In this document: positions 6,997 through 10,016 of the stretch, in pieces | Layout: the number at the start of each line of letters is the position of its first letter | Numbering within the stretch: the first letter of the stretch is position 1 | Assembly (NCBI GenBank): GCA_022615275.1 | Contig: JAKEHA010000340.1 | Coordinates: 1-10,016 of the forward strand | DNA: 10,016 nucleotides | Source of the DNA: Candidatus Latescibacterota bacterium | Lineage (GTDB): Bacteria > Krumholzibacteriota > Krumholzibacteriia > WVZY01 > JAKEHA01 | Direction: 5' to 3' | Position numbers and translations under genes: made by a program | Notes under the pieces: generated by a model | What the model saw: the letters and a program-made list of their open reading frames with translations, nothing else | What the model was told of the DNA's origin: nothing | The model's database searches: none

Positions 6997-7617
6997 ATGG
7001 GCAGACGCGACCGCACGTTCGTGATGGGAATCGCCGGTGCCTCGGGCAGCGGCAAGTCGACCGTCGCCGCGCACCTGGCGCAGCGCTTCGGGGGCGTGCA
7101 CGTCGACGGCGACCGCGTCGCGCACGACGTTCTCTCCGGCGACGCGAGCGTCATCGCGAGGATCCGGGACGCCTTCGGCGGCGAGGTGTTCGACGCGAGC
7201 AGCCGCATCGACCGCCGGCGTCTGGGACGCGTCGCCTTCGGGGATCCGGCCGCGCTCACGACGCTAAACGCCATCGTCCACCCGGCCGTGGTCGCGCGCT
7301 GCGCGGAGGCGGTCGTGCGCGCGCGCGTCGACGGGGCACCGCTGGTGGTGGTGGACGCGGCTCTGATCCTGGAGGTTCCCATGCCCTTCGGCCTCGATCT
7401 CACGATCGCGCTCACCTGCGACCGCGCCGTGCGCATGCGCCGGCTCCTGGGCAAGGGCGGCTGGAGCGAGGACGAGGTGCACGCCCGTCTGGACCGCCAG
7501 GAGGGCATGGAAAAACACTTTTACAAAGCCGATGCCGTGGTCGATACTGGGCGGGAATTGAGCGCCGTGCTCGCGGACGTCGACGCCCGCGTCGAGGCCG
7601 CGATGGCGCGTGGGTAG
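6997..7617 (+). CDS. coaE: Dephospho-CoA kinase, somewhat divergent
   Basis: Phosphorylates the ribose 3' hydroxyl of dephospho-CoA with ATP, the last step of coenzyme A synthesis. The 206 residues fit the family. The P-loop GASGSGKST is at 14-22; many CoaE proteins read GGIGSGKST. VDGDRVAHDVL (36-46) corresponds to the usual DADxxAH element, with Gly for Ala. LNAIVHPAVV holds the conserved HP pair (95-96). VVVDAALILEVPM replaces the common DVPLLFE block, and HFYKADAVVDTG matches the usual AD.VIDN.G with Thr for Asn. The lid-like segment GWSEDEVHARLDRQ is typical. The order of motifs makes CoaE by far the best reading, but another P-loop nucleotide or nucleoside kinase is possible. It follows polA by 10 bases, an adjacency also common in Firmicutes. 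Confidence 0.88.
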   Translation: MGRRDRTFVMGIAGASGSGKSTVAAHLAQRFGGVHVDGDRVAHDVLSGDASVIARIRDAFGGEVFDASSRIDRRRLGRVAFGDPAALTTLNAIVHPAVVARCAEAVVRARVDGAPLVVVDAALILEVPMPFGLDLTIALTCDRAVRMRRLLGKGGWSEDEVHARLDRQEGMEKHFYKADAVVDTGRELSAVLADVDARVEAAMARG

Positions 7618-7635
7618 TCACCGAAAGAGATCTGA

Positions 7636-8740
7636 ATGAAAGCCGTGCACGAAGTCGTCGACCACCTCAACGCTCTCACCGAGCGGACCCGCAAGCTCAA
7701 GGAGCATCTTTGACGTTCCCGCCCTCGAGGCGCGCCTCTCCGATCTCGACGCGCGCATGAACGACCCGGACTTCTGGTCCGACAAGAAGACATCCGACGA
7801 CGCGGTGCGGGAGGCCAAGACCCTGCGCGCGCGCCTGGAACCGCTGCGCGCGCTGGAAGCGCGCATCGCGGATGCGACCGGGCTTTTGGAGATGGCGCGC
7901 GATGAGGACGACGCGTCGGTGCTCGCGGACCTGGCCAAGGAGCTCGACGCGCTCGACGGCGAGCTGTCCGAGCAGGAGACGGCGACGCTGTTCGCGTCCC
8001 CGGACGACGCGCGCAACGCCATCATTAGTGTTCACTCGGGCGCGGGCGGTACCGAGTCGATGGACTGGGCCGAGATGCTGATGCGCATGTACACTCGCTT
8101 TTGCGAACGCCACGGGTTCCAGGTCTCGGTGCTGGATTCGTCGCCGGGCGAAGAGGCGGGCATCAAGGGGGCGTCGCTGGAGGCGAAGGGACCGTTCGCG
8201 TTCGGCCGCCTCAAGGCGGAGAGCGGCGTGCACCGCCTGGTGCGGTTGTCGCCCTTCGACTCGGCGCACCGCCGCCACACCTCGTTCGCGTCCGTGTTCG
8301 TGTACCCGGAAGTCGAGGACAACATCGAGGTCGAGATCAAGGACGACGACCTGCGCGTCGACACCTACCGCGCGAGCAGCGCGGGCGGCCAGCACGTCAA
8401 CAAGACCGACAGTGCGGTGCGCATCACGCACATTCCCAGCGGGATCGTCGTGCAGTCGCAGAACGAGCGCTCGCAGCACCGCAACCGCGACAACGCCATG
8501 AAGATCCTGCGCGCGCGTCTCTACGCGTTGAAGCTCGAGGAAGAGAAGGCGCGCAAGGACAAGCTGATGGAGGGCCAGAAGGACATCGCGTGGGGCAGCC
8601 AGATTCGCTCCTACGTGGTGCACCCGTACACGATGGTGAAGGACCATCGCACCGACTTTCAGACCAGCGACGTCCACGGCGTCTTGGACGGCGACCTGGA
8701 CGCACTCATCGAGGCCTACCTGCACAAGTTCACGGGCTAA
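7636..8740 (+). CDS. prfB: Peptide chain release factor 2, made by programmed +1 frameshift
   Basis: RF2 ends translation at UGA and UAA. The gene is read in two frames: 7636-7710 (25 codons, MKAVHEVVDHLNALTERTRK... to Leu) and, after skipping T7711, 7712-8740. The in-frame TGA at 7711-7713 is codon 26, the same position as in E. coli. The joined product is 367 residues (E. coli 365). The stop-recognition tripeptide SPF is at 205-207 and the catalytic GGQ at 250-252, both at E. coli numbering. The residue four before the GGQ is Ala246, not the Thr found in E. coli K-12. Further conserved parts are HSGAGGTES in the middle and SQHRNRDNAMKIL and WGSQIRSYV after the GGQ. Only a weak AAGAGA site precedes the ATG. 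Release is autoregulated: low RF2 favours the shift. lysS follows by 6 bases, as in the E. coli prfB-lysS operon. A reading that starts at the ATG at 7757 would lose the N-terminus. Confidence 0.96.
7699..7714 (+). promoter_or_regulatory. RF2 programmed +1 frameshift site
   Basis: AAGGAG (7699-7704), a 3-base spacer CAT, then the slippery CTT TGA C (7708-7714). The internal Shine-Dalgarno-like sequence pairs with 16S rRNA and, with the slow UGA and the CUU codon, moves the ribosome one base forward from CUU to UUU. Spacing and heptamer match the E. coli AGGGGG-UAU-CUUUGAC element. The shift continues into GAC GTT CCC GCC. It acts as a sensor of RF2 level. Confidence 0.96.
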
Positions 8741-8743
8741 GGA
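8738..8743 (+). promoter_or_regulatory. Likely Shine-Dalgarno site of lysS
   Basis: TAAGGA overlaps the prfB stop (TAA, 8738-8740) and ends 3 bases before the ATG at 8747. The spacing is short, so coupling to prfB translation probably helps initiation. Confidence 0.5.
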
Positions 8744-8746
8744 AGC

Positions 8747-10016
8747 ATGGCGGACGAGAAGGAACAAGAAGAGGGCCTGCACGGCTTCGAGAAGCTGCGC
8801 GCGACGCGTATCGAGAAGCTCGAGGCGCTGCGCGAAGACGGCGTCAATCCGTACCCGTACCGCTTCGCGGTGACGTACACGGTGGCCGACGTGCGCGCGA
8901 ACGAAAAGGCGTTGGCGCAGGCGGGCACGGCGGTGCGGGTGGCGGGGCGCGTGATGGCGCTGCGCGGGCACGGCAAGACCGTCTTCGGTCACGTCGAAGA
9001 CGCGAGCGGGCGCATCCAGTTCTACGTGCGCCGCGACGATCTCGGCGAAGCGACGTTCGCGCGCTTCGAACGCGTCGAAGTGGGCGACATCCTGGGTGTC
9101 GCGGGAACGATGTTCCGCACCAAGACCGACGAACTCACGCTCAAGGTCGAGTCGTTCGAGGTGCTTGCCAAGTCTATTCGCCCGCTGCCCGAAAAGTGGC
9201 ACGGGCTGACCGACAAGGAAATCCGCTACCGCCAGCGCTACGTCGACCTGGTCGTCAATCCGGAAGTGCGCGAGGTCTTCATCAAGCGCTCGCGACTGGT
9301 CGAGACCATGCGGCGCTTTCTTTTGGCCGAGGGATTCCTCGAGGTGGAAACACCGGTGCTGCAGCCGCTCCACGGCGGAGCCACGGCGCGTCCATTCGTG
9401 ACCCACCACAACGCCCTCGACATGACGCTCTACTTGCGCATCGCCAACGAGCTCTACTTGAAGCGGCTCCTGGTGGGGGGATTCGAGCGCGTATTCGAGT
9501 TCTCCAAGGACTTTCGCAACGAGGGCATCGATCGCTCCCACAATCCCGAGTTCACCATGATGGAGTGCTACGCCGCCTATCTCGACTACATGGACTTCAT
9601 GGGCATGACGGAACGAATGATCGCGGACGTCGCGCGCGCGCTGACCCCCGACGGGAAGGCGACTTACGGCGGCCGCGTCATGGACTTCGTGCGTCCGTGG
9701 AAGCGCGTGCGCTTCTTCGACGCGTTGCGCGAGAAGACGGGCATGGAGTTCTTCGGCGTGGACGAGAAGACGCTCGCGGCGCACGCGAAGGAGCTCGGAG
9801 TGCACGTCGAGAAGGGCGCATCGGCCGCGTCCATCATCGACGAGGTCTTCGGCGCCCTGGTCGAGCCCGATCTCCAGGAACCCACGTTCATATACGACTA
9901 TCCCAAGGAGCTCTCGCCGCTGGCCAAGGACCACCGCTCGGTGCCGGGACTGGTCGAGCGCTTCGAGGGCTACGTGGGGGGCTTCGAGATATGCAACGCG
10001 TTCTCCGAGCTCAACG
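8747..10016 (+). CDS. lysS: Lysyl-tRNA synthetase, class II (3' end cut off)
   Basis: Charges tRNA-Lys with lysine. About 423 of the usual ~500 residues are visible and the frame is open at the right edge. After a short acidic N-terminus comes RIEKLEALREDGVNPYPYRF, then the OB-fold anticodon-binding domain with VRVAGRVMALRGHGKTVFG and GRIQFYVRRDDLG. The linker RYRQRYVDLVVNPEVREVF leads to class II motif 1 (FLEVETPVLQ) and HGGATARPFVT, where most relatives have PGGATARPF. Motif 2 is FEFSKDFRNEGIDRSHNPEFTMMECYAAY, with the ATP-binding Arg at 257. ICNAFSELN at the end precedes motif 3, which lies outside. The EGI..SHNPEFTMME block identifies class II LysRS rather than AspRS or AsnRS. The ATG at 8747 is the only sensible start, 6 bases after prfB. 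Confidence 0.95.
   Translation, partial: MADEKEQEEGLHGFEKLRATRIEKLEALREDGVNPYPYRFAVTYTVADVRANEKALAQAGTAVRVAGRVMALRGHGKTVFGHVEDASGRIQFYVRRDDLGEATFARFERVEVGDILGVAGTMFRTKTDELTLKVESFEVLAKSIRPLPEKWHGLTDKEIRYRQRYVDLVVNPEVREVFIKRSRLVETMRRFLLAEGFLEVETPVLQPLHGGATARPFVTHHNALDMTLYLRIANELYLKRLLVGGFERVFEFSKDFRNEGIDRSHNPEFTMMECYAAYLDYMDFMGMTERMIADVARALTPDGKATYGGRVMDFVRPWKRVRFFDALREKTGMEFFGVDEKTLAAHAKELGVHVEKGASAASIIDEVFGALVEPDLQEPTFIYDYPKELSPLAKDHRSVPGLVERFEGYVGGFEICNAFSELN

Noticed and set aside
5597..7024. 475-codon plus-strand frame inside polA
   Set aside because: It is the +1 shadow of polA, Arg/Gly/Ala-rich, and polA itself has all catalytic motifs intact.
7618..7635. Gap between coaE and prfB as a possible promoter or terminator
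   Set aside because: Only 18 bases, with no hairpin or T-run; it holds just a weak ribosome binding site for prfB.
7711..7713. In-frame TGA in prfB as a sign of a pseudogene or sequencing error
   Set aside because: The Shine-Dalgarno-like site, spacing and CTTTGAC heptamer match the known programmed frameshift, and the rest of RF2 is intact.
7697..9934. 745-codon open frame on the minus strand opposite prfB and lysS
   Set aside because: It is the mirror of two well-identified genes, rich in His, Arg, Val and Leu as expected from GC-rich codon bias, and shows no recognisable domain.

Overview
The window is a dense, GC-rich stretch (about two thirds G+C by eye) of a bacterial chromosome. All nine recognisable genes lie on the plus strand and together they fill almost every base. 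Two lipoproteins and a BamD homologue indicate a Gram-negative (diderm) bacterium. The gene order rimO, envelope trio, nadD, polA, coaE, prfB, lysS is not the E. coli order. It would fit an uncultured high-GC lineage such as Candidatus Eisenbacteria or another FCB-type group, but that placement is inference and not proven by the sequence.

Layout. 2-1156: the 3' part of rimO (ribosomal protein S12 methylthiotransferase). 1173-1919: an unrecognised exported protein with a signal peptide and a C-terminal membrane anchor. 1909-2832: a TPR-rich lipoprotein. 2829-3593: a BamD-like outer-membrane assembly lipoprotein. 3590-4198: nadD (NAD synthesis). 4203-6986: full-length polA (DNA polymerase I with all three activities apparently intact). 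6997-7617: coaE (last step of CoA synthesis). 7636-8740: prfB (release factor 2), encoded in two frames with the classic programmed +1 frameshift at 7699-7714. 8747-10016: the first ~423 codons of lysS (lysyl-tRNA synthetase), running off the window.

The genes form one apparent transcription unit. Successive genes overlap by 11, 4 and 4 bases (1909-1919, 2829-2832, 3590-3593) or are separated by only 4 to 18 bases, so translational coupling is likely. No internal terminator, promoter, tRNA, rRNA, CRISPR array, insertion sequence or phage gene was seen, and no stretch over 20 bases lies outside a gene. Functionally it is a housekeeping cluster: translation (RimO, RF2, LysRS), envelope assembly (BamD plus two undescribed partners), cofactors (NadD, CoaE) and DNA repair (PolA).

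No exotic defence or mobile system is present. The two points most worth a second look are the uncharacterised envelope pair directly upstream of bamD and the textbook RF2 autoregulatory frameshift, which makes a single-frame reading of prfB wrong.
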